From Anabaena sp. 54 (GTDB lineage Bacteria; Cyanobacteriota; Cyanobacteriia; Cyanobacteriales; Nostocaceae): DNA of 43,827 nt. The number at the start of each line of letters is the position of its first letter. The first letter of the stretch is position 1. A program made the translations under genes and the position numbers. The notes under the pieces are model-generated. The model saw only the letters and a list, made by a program, of their open reading frames with translations, was not told the origin of the DNA and did no database searches. Shown here one piece after another: positions 33,218-43,827 of this stretch. The stretch covers positions 1 through 43,827 of the forward strand of contig OMJF01000188.1 of NCBI GenBank assembly GCA_900299285.1, in the 5' to 3' direction.

Positions 33218-33232
33218 CACACTATAAGTGTG
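33218..33232 (-). promoter_or_regulatory. Candidate C-box operator
   Basis: On the minus strand CACACTTATAGTGTG is a perfect palindrome around a TAT centre. Its core ACTTATAGT equals that of the C.PvuII left box as I recall it. It lies upstream of AT-rich sequence with TATTATATT (possible -10) before the controller gene. A clear second box was not found. Confidence 0.6.
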
Positions 33233-33391
33233 ATTAGTGAGCAAAGATATTTGTGATTATAAGTACCCTAAAAGATACTCCTTGCTATATAATGCAGCGA
33301 AAGTTCAATAACAAGTCATCAGTAATTAGCTAGTAGCTTGACTACTGATGATTGATAATAGATAACTAAAAGTAGATAAGGATTTAAAATC

Positions 33392-34450
33392 ATGGTAAAT
33401 TCAGGACGCGTACCAGTGGGAATTGTTGGCGCGTCAGGGTATGGGGGAGTACAATTAGTACGACTACTAATGGATCATCCTCAAGTAGAACTAGTTTATT
33501 TAGGTGGTGAAAGCAGTGCAGGTAAATCCTTCGCTGACCTTTACCCACATTTTGGTAATATAGTAGAATTACCTATTGAAGCTGTAGAACCGGACATCAT
33601 TGCTAGTCGTTGTCAAGTGGTATTTTTATCTTTACCCAATGGACTGGCTTGCCAAATTGCTCCTAAACTTATAGAAAAAGGTTCTAAGGTACTTGATCTG
33701 AGCGCCGATTATCGCTTTAATGATTTAAAAACCTATACTACTTGGTATGGTACTGAAAGAAGCGATCGCACTACAGCAGCCACAGCAGTTTATGGTCTAC
33801 CAGAATTATACCGCTCGCGCATTGCCGAAGCGAGTTTAATCGGCTGTCCTGGTTGCTATCCTACAGCTAGTTTACTAGCATTGTCTCCCCTGTTAAAACA
33901 AGGTTTAATAGTTCCCCAAACAGCCATTATTGATGCTAAATCTGGCACATCTGGGGGCGGAAGACAAGCCAAGGTTAACCTGCTGTTAGCGGAAGCCGAT
34001 AACTCCCTGGGCGCTTACAACGTCGCTAGACACCGCCACACCCCAGAAATTGAGCAAATTTGTAGCGAATTGGCCGGACATGAAGTTACAATCCAATTTA
34101 CACCCCATTTAATCCCCATGGTACGAGGGATTTTAGCCACTGTCTATGCTACCATGCGTGATCCTGGTTTAGTACGTGATGATTTAATTACCATCTATAA
34201 CGCCTTTTATCGCAATTCCCCTTGGGTAAAAATATGTAACAGTGGCACTTATCCCCAAACTAAATGGGCGTGTGGAAGTAATTCCTGCTACATTGGTATA
34301 GAGGTTGATCCCCGCACCGGCCGGGTGATTGTGATGTCAGCGATTGATAACTTAATTAAAGGTCAAGCTGGACAAGCTATTCAATGTATGAACATCATGC
34401 TAGGCTGGGATGAAACCGTGGGACTACCTAAAATTGGGTTTTATCCATAA
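33392..34450 (+). CDS. argC: N-acetyl-gamma-glutamyl-phosphate reductase
   Basis: 352 residues. The NADP-binding start [18 protein letters not shown], the SLPNGLA block and the catalytic cysteine in [13 protein letters not shown] are present, along with KSGTSGGGR and HRHTPEIEQ. It catalyses the third step of arginine synthesis from glutamate, which also supports cyanophycin in this group. Single gene, full length. Confidence 0.96.
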   Translation: MVNSGRVPVGIVGASGYGGVQLVRLLMDHPQVELVYLGGESSAGKSFADLYPHFGNIVELPIEAVEPDIIASRCQVVFLSLPNGLACQIAPKLIEKGSKVLDLSADYRFNDLKTYTTWYGTERSDRTTAATAVYGLPELYRSRIAEASLIGCPGCYPTASLLALSPLLKQGLIVPQTAIIDAKSGTSGGGRQAKVNLLLAEADNSLGAYNVARHRHTPEIEQICSELAGHEVTIQFTPHLIPMVRGILATVYATMRDPGLVRDDLITIYNAFYRNSPWVKICNSGTYPQTKWACGSNSCYIGIEVDPRTGRVIVMSAIDNLIKGQAGQAIQCMNIMLGWDETVGLPKIGFYP

Positions 34451-34634
34451 CAGGGAACAGGGAACAGGGAATAGGGAACAGGGAACAGGGAACAGGGAAT
34501 AGGGAACAGGGAACAGGGAATAGGGAATAGAAAGATATTTATTAAACATCTTACCTTCTTTTTACTGTAACCTGTAACCTGTAACCTGTAACCTGTAACC
34601 TGTAACCTGTAACCTGTCGCCTGTAACCTGTAAC
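34451..34634. repeat. Two heptamer arrays between argC and eno
   Basis: GGAACAG/GGAATAG units repeat about eleven times from 34452 to 34530. Then CTGTAAC units repeat about nine times from 34566 to 34633, with one CTGTCGC variant. The second array runs to the eno stop codon. These are typical heptanucleotide STRR arrays of heterocystous cyanobacteria, sited between two convergent genes. Confidence 0.9.
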
Positions 34635-36248
<1,614 letters not shown>

Positions 36249-37565
36249 ATGGGTAGACAATTTAACCGACGTAAATTTCTGCTTTACAGTGCGGCGGGTA
36301 TTGGTAGTAGCATTTTTTTAAAAGCTTGTGCTAATAATACCCCCAATACGGCGAATACACCCGCAGTATCTACCAGTACACCTACCGTAGCTAGTACGAG
36401 CAGTCAAACCATCAAAGTAGGTATTTTACATTCTCTCAGTGGCACAATGGCTATCAGCGAGAAAAGCGTGGTAGATGCGGAAAAACTAGCAATTAAGGAA
36501 ATCAACGCTGCTGGGGGTGTTTTAGGTAAACAAATTGAAGCAGTCGTGGAAGACGGTGCTTCTAACTGGGATACCTTTAGAGAAAAAGCTACCAAATTGA
36601 TTGACCAAGATCAAGTAGCGGTAGTTTTCGGTTGTTGGACTTCTGCGAGTCGCAAAAATGTCAAGCCGGTTTTCGAGAGTAAAGACCATATGCTCTGGTA
36701 TCCTGTGCAGTATGAAGGTCAAGAATGTTCTAAAAACATTTTTTACACTGGTGCAGCCCCAAATCAACAAATTGAACCTTCTGTTGATTGGTTGTTGAAA
36801 AATAAAGGTAAAGAGTTCTTTTTAGTCGGTTCTGACTATGTTTTCCCCCGCACTGCTAATAACATTATTAAAGCTCAATTAGAAGCTTTAGGCGGGAAAA
36901 CTGTTGGGGAAGATTACTTACCTTTGGGTAATACGGAAGTAACAGCAATCATCACAAAAATTAAGCAAGTTTTACCAAAAGGTGGTGTAATTTATAATAC
37001 TCTAAATGGTGATAGTAATGTTGCTTTCTTCAAACAGTTGAAAGGAGCGGGATTGACACCAGAGAAGTATCCCTCCATGTCTGTGAGTATTGCGGAAGAG
37101 GAAGTTAAAGCTATTGGTGTGGAGTATCTAAAAGGACATTATGCTGCTTGGAACTATTTTCAAACAGTAGACACACCTGCCAATAAGAAATTTGTGGCGG
37201 CTTTTAAGAAAGAATACGGTGAAGATAGAGTAACAAATGACCCAATGGAAGCGGCGTATATTGCAGTATATTTATGGAAACAAGCTGTAGAAAAAGCTGC
37301 TACAACTGACTTAGCGAAAGTTCGGGCTGCGGCCTATGGTCAAACTATAGATGCACCTGAAGGAAAGGTGACTGTTAATGCTAATCATCACATATCAAAA
37401 ATTGTACGGATTGGTCAAGTCAGACAAGATGGCCTATTTGACATTGTTTATGCTACCCCTGCACCAGTTGAACCAGTTCCCTGGAATCAATTTGTGAAAG
37501 AGACTAAGGGATTTGCTTGTGATTGGTCAGATCCCGCAAAAGGTGGTAAATACAAGAAAGGTTAA
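36249..37565 (+). CDS. urtA: Urea ABC transporter, substrate-binding protein
   Basis: 438 residues. The N-terminus has a twin-arginine-like RRKF (7-10) followed by a lipobox ending LKAC, with Cys27 as the probable lipidation site. After a Thr/Ser-rich linker comes the type I periplasmic-binding fold ([40 protein letters not shown]). This is the Leu/amide-binding type specialised for urea in Urt systems. A 306-nt spacer separates it from urtB, so the excess binding-protein message may be set there. Confidence 0.94.
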   Translation: MGRQFNRRKFLLYSAAGIGSSIFLKACANNTPNTANTPAVSTSTPTVASTSSQTIKVGILHSLSGTMAISEKSVVDAEKLAIKEINAAGGVLGKQIEAVVEDGASNWDTFREKATKLIDQDQVAVVFGCWTSASRKNVKPVFESKDHMLWYPVQYEGQECSKNIFYTGAAPNQQIEPSVDWLLKNKGKEFFLVGSDYVFPRTANNIIKAQLEALGGKTVGEDYLPLGNTEVTAIITKIKQVLPKGGVIYNTLNGDSNVAFFKQLKGAGLTPEKYPSMSVSIAEEEVKAIGVEYLKGHYAAWNYFQTVDTPANKKFVAAFKKEYGEDRVTNDPMEAAYIAVYLWKQAVEKAATTDLAKVRAAAYGQTIDAPEGKVTVNANHHISKIVRIGQVRQDGLFDIVYATPAPVEPVPWNQFVKETKGFACDWSDPAKGGKYKKG

Positions 37566-37871
37566 TTTTGTAGTCTGTTGTCAGTAGTTAGTGAGGGAAA
37601 ACATTGTATCTCAATGAGGTATGTATGGGCGGGCAAGATGCCCACCCCAGATGAGTTTTACTATTCATATTTGTACTTGGTTGAGTGGCAATTTGCTATG
37701 AGGTGAAAATAAATAATATAGGACTAATATTTGATTCTTGAAAGATACGTAGGGTGCAACACACCATAAACTTGATTAATGGTGCGTTACGGCTTTGCCT
37801 AACACACCCTACCAATGCTAATAACTAGCAAATTGGGTTATTGGGAATAAATTGATAATTGTGGGGAGAAA
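37566..37871. repeat. urtA-urtB spacer with a 64-bp hairpin element
   Basis: GTAGGGTG at 37749-37756 pairs with CACCCTAC at 37805-37812, and inside it ACCAT pairs with ATGGT. This is the dispersed GTAGGGTGCGTTA-type repeat of cyanobacteria; half of it also occurs at 9897-9921. Earlier, GGGCGGGCAAGATGCCCACCC near 37629 can form a second hairpin. No gene is seen. Confidence 0.65.
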
Positions 37872-39032
37872 ATGTTAACAGGTTTCTTGGAAGCTGTCTT
37901 TAATGGTGTTAGTATTGGTGCTGTTTTATTAATTGCTGCGCTAGGATTAGCTATCATATTCGGCTTAATGGGTGTCATTAATATGGCACATGGTGAGCTA
38001 ATAATGTTTGGTGCTTATACGACTTTTGTGGTGCAAAATGTTTGTAAGGAATGGGGTGGTGTTTGGTTTGAAGTTTATATATTTCTGGCTTTGATTATCG
38101 CTTTTGTTTTCACTGCTGGTGTGGGAGTAATACTGGAAAAAAGTGTAATTCGTTATCTCTATGGACGACCTTTAGAAACTCTGTTAGCAACCTGGGGAGT
38201 AAGTTTAATTTTTCAGCAGTTTGTCCGCAGTGTCAACTTATTATTAATCATCGGGATAGCTTTGTTTTGTTTTCTGTTTTTTGGGGGTTTATGGATTTTA
38301 AATTCTCGGAATAATTTACAGAAAATTCGGAACTGGGTTGTGGGAGTTTTACTATTTTTGTCTTTAGGGTTGACAATTACAATCTGTAATTTGTTAAGTA
38401 AAATCTATCAACAAGGGGTAACTTTACCTTGGTTTGGCGCTCAAAATGTGGATGTTACAGCCCCTAGTTGGTTACAAGCTGGTGTATCTTTAGCCGGTGT
38501 ACAATTACCCTACGCGCGGTTATTTATTATTGCTTTGACGATTATTTGTGTGGGAGGAATTTATCTATTTTTGCAAGGTTCTCATTGGGGATTAAGAATT
38601 AGGGCTGTTACGCAAAATCGCAGTATGAGCGCTTGTTTGGGTATCCCTACTCAACAAGTTGATACAGTTACTTTTGCGCTGGGTTCAGGGTTAGCTGGTG
38701 TGGCTGGATGTGCAATTAGTTTACTCGGTTCTGTTGGACCAAATACTGGACAAAATTACATTATTGACACCTTTATGGTGGTGGTTGTCGGTGGTGTGGG
38801 TAATTTAGCTGGGACGATTTTGGCCGCTTTGGGAATTGGGACAATTAATTATTTGATTGGTTCGGGAACTTTGGCTTTGTTGTTGGGTGCGGTTAAGCAT
38901 GAGGCTGATTTATTTAGTTTTTTTGCAACTACAAGTATGGCTAAGGTGATGGTTTTTGCCTTAATTATTGTGTTTTTACAATGGAAGCCGGGAGGTATTT
39001 TTCCTCAAAAGGGTCGTCATGTTGATGTTTAA
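37872..39032 (+). CDS. urtB: Urea ABC transporter, permease UrtB
   Basis: 386 residues, very hydrophobic, of the LivH-type branched-chain/amide permease family. Typical segments are ALGLAIIFGLMGVINMAHGE, GVILEKSVIRYLYGRPLETL and VVVVGGVGNLAGTILAALGI. A long hydrophobic region (about 125-165) may hold an additional helix pair. It forms the membrane channel with UrtC. A ribosome site (GGGGAGAAA) precedes the start. Confidence 0.94.
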   Translation: MLTGFLEAVFNGVSIGAVLLIAALGLAIIFGLMGVINMAHGELIMFGAYTTFVVQNVCKEWGGVWFEVYIFLALIIAFVFTAGVGVILEKSVIRYLYGRPLETLLATWGVSLIFQQFVRSVNLLLIIGIALFCFLFFGGLWILNSRNNLQKIRNWVVGVLLFLSLGLTITICNLLSKIYQQGVTLPWFGAQNVDVTAPSWLQAGVSLAGVQLPYARLFIIALTIICVGGIYLFLQGSHWGLRIRAVTQNRSMSACLGIPTQQVDTVTFALGSGLAGVAGCAISLLGSVGPNTGQNYIIDTFMVVVVGGVGNLAGTILAALGIGTINYLIGSGTLALLLGAVKHEADLFSFFATTSMAKVMVFALIIVFLQWKPGGIFPQKGRHVDV

Positions 39033-39111
39033 TGGGAAATTAAACGCAGATAAACACAAATATAAGGATTTGAGGAAAGGGATAAGTTAGGAATGATGAA
39101 AAAAAATTAAA

Positions 39112-40269
39112 ATGAAAATTAAAAAGAGGCGAAATTTAATATTAGTTGAAGTTGGGGTGGTTTGTGCGATCGCTTTAATTTTGATTTTGATTATGCCGGT
39201 GTTACTTTCAGATTTTCGTCTGAATTTATTGGGACGATTTTTGTCTTTGGCTATTGTGGCTTTGGGAATTGATTTAATTTGGGGTTATGCTGGTTTATTG
39301 AGTTTGGGACATGGGATTTTCTTCGGTTTGGGTGGATATGCGATCGCTATGTACCTAAAATTGCAAGTTCCCACGGGGGAATTACCGGATTTTATGGCGC
39401 TTTATGGTGTTACGGAACTTCCTGGATTTTGGCGGCCTTTTTCTTCTTTTCCTCTGTCTATGGTTGCTGTGGTGATGATTCCGGGTTTATTAGCAGGATT
39501 ACTAGGATATTTGGTATTTCGTAATCGCATTAAGGGGGTTTATTTCTCGATTTTGACTCAAGCTGCAATTATTGTATTTTTCAATTTTTTTAATGGACAA
39601 CAACAATTTTTTAATGGCACAAATGGATTGATAGATTTTACCACTTTTCCGCCTTTATCTTGGGGAATTAATGGCAGTGGTGCTATAGTTAGTGATAGCA
39701 AAACTCAATTGGTTTTTTATGTCTTGACGGTGGTATTTTTGGCTGCTATTTATGGGCTTTGTCGCTGGTTAACTAGTGGACGTTTTGGCAGATTATTAAT
39801 CGCTATTCGTGATGATGAAAGTCGGGTGAGATTTTCTGGTTACGACCCTACAGATTTTAAAGTATTAGTATTTGCAGTTTCGGGAGCAATTGCTGGTATA
39901 GCTGGGGCATTTTACACTGTTCAAAGTGGTTCTATATCCCCTAGAGCCATGGATATTGGCTTTTCTATTGAAATGGTGATTTGGGTGGCTGTGGGCGGAA
40001 GAGGGACGTTAACCGGAGCAGTTATTGGCACTTTATTAGTTAATTACGCCCGGACTTTTTTAAGTGAACAATTCGCGGAAATATGGCTATTTTTTCAGGG
40101 TATACTATTATTAACTATCGTCATTTTGCTTCCTGACGGCATCATGGGATGGTTAAATAAACAAAATATCCCTTTTTGGAAACGTCAGCAGTTAAAATTT
40201 TCTGATACCTATCCTAGTTTAGAAGAAGATGTGGAAGTGAAACATGAACGTCAAAATCTTGGAAACTGA
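39112..40269 (+). CDS. urtC: Urea ABC transporter, permease UrtC
   Basis: 385 residues of the LivM-type permease family: VALGIDLIWGYAGLLSLGHG near the N-terminus, then IRDDESRVRFSGYDPTDFKV, FAVSGAIAGIAGAFYTVQSG and AVGGRGTLTGAVIGTLLVNY. It pairs with UrtB. Its 3' end overlaps urtD by 26 nt, indicating coupled translation. Confidence 0.94.
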   Translation: MKIKKRRNLILVEVGVVCAIALILILIMPVLLSDFRLNLLGRFLSLAIVALGIDLIWGYAGLLSLGHGIFFGLGGYAIAMYLKLQVPTGELPDFMALYGVTELPGFWRPFSSFPLSMVAVVMIPGLLAGLLGYLVFRNRIKGVYFSILTQAAIIVFFNFFNGQQQFFNGTNGLIDFTTFPPLSWGINGSGAIVSDSKTQLVFYVLTVVFLAAIYGLCRWLTSGRFGRLLIAIRDDESRVRFSGYDPTDFKVLVFAVSGAIAGIAGAFYTVQSGSISPRAMDIGFSIEMVIWVAVGGRGTLTGAVIGTLLVNYARTFLSEQFAEIWLFFQGILLLTIVILLPDGIMGWLNKQNIPFWKRQQLKFSDTYPSLEEDVEVKHERQNLGN

Positions 40270-40993
40270 AAATGTAACTGTTAGTTTTGACGGGTTTAAA
40301 GCCTTAAATCAGTTAAATTTTAGTATGAATGTTGGCGAATTGCGGGTAGTAATTGGTCCAAATGGGGCTGGTAAAACTACCTTTTTGGATGTGATTACGG
40401 GTAAGGTACAACCAACCATAGGAAACGTATTATTTAAGGGTAAAAATTTACGTTCTTTAGCTGAACATCAAATTGCACGGTTGGGAATTGGTCGCAAATT
40501 TCAAACCCCACGCATATATCTTAATTTAACACCGTTTGAGAATTTAGAAATCACTAGTAATCGTCATAAAAATGTCTTTTCTACCTTGTTTCGTTCTATC
40601 AATTCTGCGGAAAAAAATAGTCTCAAAGGCTTATTAGAAACGATTGGTTTAACTGCAAAAGCGAATATTCCTGCGGCTTTATTATCCCACGGAGAAAAGC
40701 AACGTTTGGAGATTGGAATGTTAGTAGCACAATCTCCTGATTTATTACTTGTTGACGAACCTGTAGCTGGTTTAACAGATGAAGAAACCTATAATGTCGG
40801 TAATTTGTTATTAACATTAGCGGCAAGTCATTCAATTTTAGTCATTGAACATGATATGGAATTTGTGCGACAAATCGCTAAGAAAGTTACAGTATTACAT
40901 GAGGGTTCGGTATTGTGTGAAGGTGATTTTGAGGAAGTCAGAAATGACCCCCGCGTTATTGAAGTATATTTGGGAAAACAGGAAGAGAATTAA
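40244..40993 (+). CDS. urtD: Urea ABC transporter, ATP-binding protein UrtD
   Basis: 249 residues. Walker A GPNGAGKTT is near residue 42. The signature region reads LSHGEKQRLEIGM, with LSHGE where LSGGQ is usual, as is normal for LivG/UrtD-type subunits. The Walker B is DLLLVDEPVAGL, and the switch is IEHDMEF. It starts inside the end of urtC. Confidence 0.94.
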   Translation: MNVKILETENVTVSFDGFKALNQLNFSMNVGELRVVIGPNGAGKTTFLDVITGKVQPTIGNVLFKGKNLRSLAEHQIARLGIGRKFQTPRIYLNLTPFENLEITSNRHKNVFSTLFRSINSAEKNSLKGLLETIGLTAKANIPAALLSHGEKQRLEIGMLVAQSPDLLLVDEPVAGLTDEETYNVGNLLLTLAASHSILVIEHDMEFVRQIAKKVTVLHEGSVLCEGDFEEVRNDPRVIEVYLGKQEEN

Positions 40994-41109
40994 ATACTCC
41001 TTAGTCCTCCATTATAAAGGGGGGGACAAGAATCCCCTCCCCTTGTGAATGGGAGGGTGAGGGTGGGGTAAAATTCGGGAAAATTAAAATAGTTAATCAG
41101 GTTAATTTG

Positions 41110-41811
41110 ATGATGCTGAAAATTTCTAATCTTAACGTTCATTATGGTGAAAGTCATATTATCAGAAATGTAGATTTGACTGTATTACCAGGACAAATGG
41201 TATGTTTAATTGGACGCAATGGTGTAGGCAAAACAACCATGCTCAAAACAATTATGGGACTACTCAAACCAAGCAGCGGAATTATTAATTTTGTGGGGGA
41301 AATAATTAACGCTAAACCGACTTATGAAAGGGCGAAAATGGGTATTGGTTATGTAAGTCAAGGAAGGGAAATTATACCGCGATTAACAGTTAAAGAAAAT
41401 CTGCTGTTGGGATTAGAAGCTAGACAAAAACCAGTCAAAAAACCGGAAATTCCTCCAGAAATTTTTAGTCTATTTCCAGTTTTAAAAACTATGCTTTCTC
41501 GTAGGGGTGGAGATCTAAGTGGTGGACAACAGCAACAATTAGCGATCGCTCGTGCTTTAATGGGGAAACCACAACTACTCGTACTAGACGAACCGACAGA
41601 AGGTATCCAACCCTCAATCATTTTGGAAATTGAAGCCGCAGTGCGTCAGATTATTGAAACTACCGGGATTTCTGTTTTATTAGTAGAACAACACTTGCAT
41701 TTTGTCCGCCAGGCAGATTACTATTATGCTATGCAGAAAGGCGGAATTGTTGCTTCTGGTTCAACTCAGGAACTTAGTCAAGATGTGATTCAAAGATTTT
41801 TAACGGTTTGA
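41110..41811 (+). CDS. urtE: Urea ABC transporter, ATP-binding protein UrtE
   Basis: 233 residues from the ATG at 41110 (the next codon is also ATG; a TTG lies directly before). Walker A GRNGVGKTT, signature LSGGQQQQLAIARAL, Walker B LLVLDEPTEGIQPSI and switch VEQHLHF are all intact. This is the LivF-type partner of UrtD. A 116-nt spacer, including a G/C-rich hairpin-prone stretch, separates it from urtD. It ends the urt operon. Confidence 0.94.
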   Translation: MMLKISNLNVHYGESHIIRNVDLTVLPGQMVCLIGRNGVGKTTMLKTIMGLLKPSSGIINFVGEIINAKPTYERAKMGIGYVSQGREIIPRLTVKENLLLGLEARQKPVKKPEIPPEIFSLFPVLKTMLSRRGGDLSGGQQQQLAIARALMGKPQLLVLDEPTEGIQPSIILEIEAAVRQIIETTGISVLLVEQHLHFVRQADYYYAMQKGGIVASGSTQELSQDVIQRFLTV

Positions 41812-42121
41812 TTAATATTGATAACTAGTCGTGTAAAATAAATTTCATATTTAAGAGAGAGAACAGGGAACTTTTAACATGGAACAGGTCTGGTTTATTA
41901 TTCCGTCATTTGTGCGTAAGTCCTACATTAATTAAAGGGCTACTACACAAGCAAAGTCCACCTGCGTGGAATAACGAAAAATTAAGGATTTGAACCTGCG
42001 TAGGCTGGTTTTGTCTGTGTACCTGTCCGCAGACAGGGATGTGATTTCTAATCGCCCAAGTTAGACTTTTCAAACATCCTCTTACCCCAGAGAACTTAAA
42101 TAAATCAAATTTAAACCTAAA
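41812..42121. repeat. Dispersed repeat spacer after urtE
   Basis: 310 nt. It holds a composite of dispersed cyanobacterial repeat blocks: GTGCGTAAGTCCTACA, AAGTCCACCTGCGTGGA, AACCTGCGTAGGCTGG, and a perfect hairpin CCTGTC-CGCA-GACAGG at 42022-42037. The blocks look like an old non-coding insertion. The hairpin could end the urt transcript. No gene is seen. Confidence 0.6.
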
Positions 42122-43408
42122 TTAAACTAAATTTTTGGCTAATTCTATAGCTGCTTCCACTGTAGAAATTTTTCCCTCAGCTTGAGCAACACCAATTTCC
42201 ATTAATAATTCCCCTACTAGTGGTGAAGCGGGAATTTTTAGCTCTGTCATAATTTCTTTACCAGTGAGTAAAGAAATAGGATGTGCAACTGCGTCATTCG
42301 GGTTAAGATAACGTTTGATTAAAGGTTCATAAGTAACAAACATACTTTCTGCAAACGTACCTTGCTCCATAATATCATTTGCCAAAGCTAATACCAACAC
42401 TGCCGGAAATAAAATTCCCATTTCCCGAAACAGAAAATACTGTTTCCGCAAAGACAGATTTTCCGCTTTGATTTCTGAAAATAGTCTTAATGCCGTTGTT
42501 ACTGCGCGAATTTCCGCCCGACTGTAGGTAAGTTTTTGTAATTCTATTTCAGCGGTTTCTGGGTAGGAATCAACAAGACAAGCAAGTTTAGCAATGCTTA
42601 ACCAAGAAGTCTTGACAGTATTACGCACATACTTAGTTAACTCCTGACCTAATTTAGTCCATTTTTGACTAATTGAAGTATATGCTTGATCAATTGCATT
42701 TAACTTAATAAAACTTTTGTCAGTAGCATTTTTAAATAAATGGGTCAAAACACCATCTTTCCAAGCTGTATTTAACCAAAATGTTGCTCGACCACTGGAC
42801 AATAAATAACCAATTTCTACCCGTACTCGTTCCGCTGCTACTTGGCTAATACTTGTTCCTAAACTGCGAATAGTATCTTGAGTAACTGGTTCAATAGTAA
42901 AATCAAGTTGAGCAGCTTGACGATAAGCTCGTATTAACCGCAAAGGATCATTTTGTAGATTGACAGGTGATATCATACGTAAAATACCAGATTCTATATC
43001 TTTATAACCTGTCAGAGGATCAATAATTTCTCGTGTATGGGGATTAAAAGCGATCGCATTAATAGTAAAATCTCGCCTATATAAATCATTAATTAGATTT
43101 TCCCCCTCCTGTTGAGCAAAATCAACCGTAGCTTGGGGAAACACTACCCGCGCAATTTGTCTTTCAGCGTCAAGTAACACAAAACCAGCTTGATAGCGTT
43201 GAGCAATTTTTTTTGCCACCTTGACCGCATTTGATGGGATAATAAAATCCAAATCCATATATTCCCCCATTCTACCCAAAATCCCATCACGAACCGCACC
43301 ACCAACCATATAAACCGGTGGTGGCAGATATTCCAGACTAAAAGGCCAATTTTCGGGAGATAGACGAGAAATAACTAATTTGGATATTGTCATCAAAATC
43401 AACCCCAT
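42122..43408 (-). CDS. tRNA nucleotidyltransferase/poly(A) polymerase family protein
   Basis: 428 residues of the class II CCA-adding fold. Motif A reads MVGGAVRDGILG with the metal-binding DLDFII downstream. ERQIARVVFPQATVDFA, LYRRDFTINAIAFNPHT and DPLRLIRAYRQAAQLDFTIE follow. It adds all or part of the CCA end to tRNAs (the tRNA-His here lacks an encoded CCA) or polyadenylates RNA; cyanobacteria often split these jobs among paralogues, so the exact activity is open. The start at 43408 or at 43393 (MTISKLV) are both possible. Confidence 0.88.
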   Translation of the reverse strand: MGLILMTISKLVISRLSPENWPFSLEYLPPPVYMVGGAVRDGILGRMGEYMDLDFIIPSNAVKVAKKIAQRYQAGFVLLDAERQIARVVFPQATVDFAQQEGENLINDLYRRDFTINAIAFNPHTREIIDPLTGYKDIESGILRMISPVNLQNDPLRLIRAYRQAAQLDFTIEPVTQDTIRSLGTSISQVAAERVRVEIGYLLSSGRATFWLNTAWKDGVLTHLFKNATDKSFIKLNAIDQAYTSISQKWTKLGQELTKYVRNTVKTSWLSIAKLACLVDSYPETAEIELQKLTYSRAEIRAVTTALRLFSEIKAENLSLRKQYFLFREMGILFPAVLVLALANDIMEQGTFAESMFVTYEPLIKRYLNPNDAVAHPISLLTGKEIMTELKIPASPLVGELLMEIGVAQAEGKISTVEAAIELAKNLV

Positions 43409-43473
43409 AACTAATGCTGATTATTTTGGCATGAGCTATATTAACTATAAAGGTTTTGAGAGTTGGTTCTAAT

Positions 43474-43722
43474 ATGTGTATTTGCGTGAATTGCCACTAT
43501 GTAGACCGCTGTGTTACTTACAACGCCGTGGAAACCCAGCACCAACAGTTACACCTGACAGAAACACCAGATTTTGATCCTCACGAACCCACCATTAATG
43601 TTAATATTCGCACACAAGGCGAGATAATTGAAATGGAATGGGATGTTGTTGGTTGTCTTAGTTTCCAATCAGAAATAGGTAAATGGTCTAAATTACGTCC
43701 TGGTGAGTTAGTCCCTACTTAG
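43474..43722 (+). CDS. ycf34: Ycf34 family protein
   Basis: 82 residues from the ATG at 43474 (MCICVNCHYVDRCVTYNAVE); the in-frame upstream start at 43456 lacks support. Four cysteines at the N-terminus (CIC, NC, RC) fit the iron-sulfur cluster reported for Ycf34, a protein shared by cyanobacteria and plastids that supports photosynthetic electron transport. The C-terminus EMEWDVVGCLSFQSEIGKW is conserved in the family. Divergent from the CCA-type gene. Confidence 0.9.
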   Translation: MCICVNCHYVDRCVTYNAVETQHQQLHLTETPDFDPHEPTINVNIRTQGEIIEMEWDVVGCLSFQSEIGKWSKLRPGELVPT

Positions 43723-43762
43723 GCGTTTCAAGTTTTGGACTTTGGTGAATTAAATCATGATT

Positions 43763-43799
43763 TTTTCTCACGCAGAGGCGCAGAGGCGCGGAGAGTAAG
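43763..43799. repeat. CACGCAGAGGCG-type dispersed repeat
   Basis: TTCTCACGCAGAGGCGCAGA followed by GGCGCGGAGAG is the reverse complement of the CTCTGCG repeat at 29250-29286. It lies 40 nt after ycf34. It is a common dispersed cyanobacterial sequence with no coding potential. Confidence 0.65.
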
Positions 43800-43827
43800 A
43801 GTTTGGTAAAGGAGGAAACAATTAAAA

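Noticed and set aside
34451..34634. Possible CRISPR array
   Set aside because: Units are 7 nt in direct tandem with no spacers, so this is a simple heptamer repeat. No cas genes are in the window.

Overview
The window is cyanobacterial chromosome, most likely from a filamentous heterocyst-forming species of the Anabaena/Dolichospermum/Aphanizomenon group. The evidence is a phycocyanin operon in the order cpcBACDEF followed by four tandem cpcG genes (the Anabaena layout), many GCGATCGC (HIP1) octamers, heptanucleotide tandem repeats between genes, a Ycf34 gene and a low-GC, AT-rich background. The species itself cannot be fixed from the sequence alone.

Layout. 0-7.6 kb: dispersed repeats, ftsH (FtsH2-like), a HicBA pair with a broken toxin, a secreted protein, gltX, tRNA-His, a DUF4359 protein, and the siroheme/corrin genes sirB/cbiX and cobA. 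7.6-12.35 kb: an accessory patch of defence and addiction genes. It holds an orphan C5 DNA methyltransferase, one apparently intact toxin-antitoxin pair, an EcoRI-type methyltransferase with the C-terminal stump of its EcoRI-like endonuclease, and relics of PIN, ParE and Doc toxin modules. 12.35-14.6 kb: a PatA-like protein with a degenerate receiver domain, and an RluD-type pseudouridine synthase. 14.6-22.7 kb: the phycobilisome rod operon, with a candidate HLR1 (RpaB) site upstream, a structured RNA-like spacer between cpcA and cpcC, and four rod-core linkers, one of them the membrane-anchored CpcL type. 22.9-31.3 kb: a membrane protein with a Pro/Glu repeat, a Tat-type phosphoesterase, a PP-loop protein resembling MurL, a TnpB relic, rpmB, htpG, small inverted-repeat elements with target duplications, and ribBA. 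31.5-33.2 kb: a compact restriction-modification system of ScaI type with a controller protein and a candidate C-box. 33.4-43.8 kb: argC, eno, the urea transporter urtABCDE with a candidate NtcA promoter, a CCA-adding-type nucleotidyltransferase and ycf34.

The most striking pattern is a one-sided decay of poison/antidote genes. In several independent modules the toxin or endonuclease carries a nonsense mutation, frameshift or truncation: hicA (TGA at codon 10), parE (internal TAA), the EcoRI-like nuclease (N-terminal three quarters missing plus a one-base loss in an A run), a PIN stub and a Doc stub. The matching antitoxin or methyltransferase is intact in three of these. Only the 9.3-9.7 kb TA pair and the ScaI-like system look complete.

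Other observations are a promoter-like element of about 60 bp present in three copies (172, 304 and 29491), two MITE-like elements with GGCGTTGCTGA-type ends and 8-bp target duplications, and a roughly 170-nt cpcA-cpcC spacer closed by a perfect 10-bp inverted repeat. Family assignments rest on recognised motifs, not on searches.
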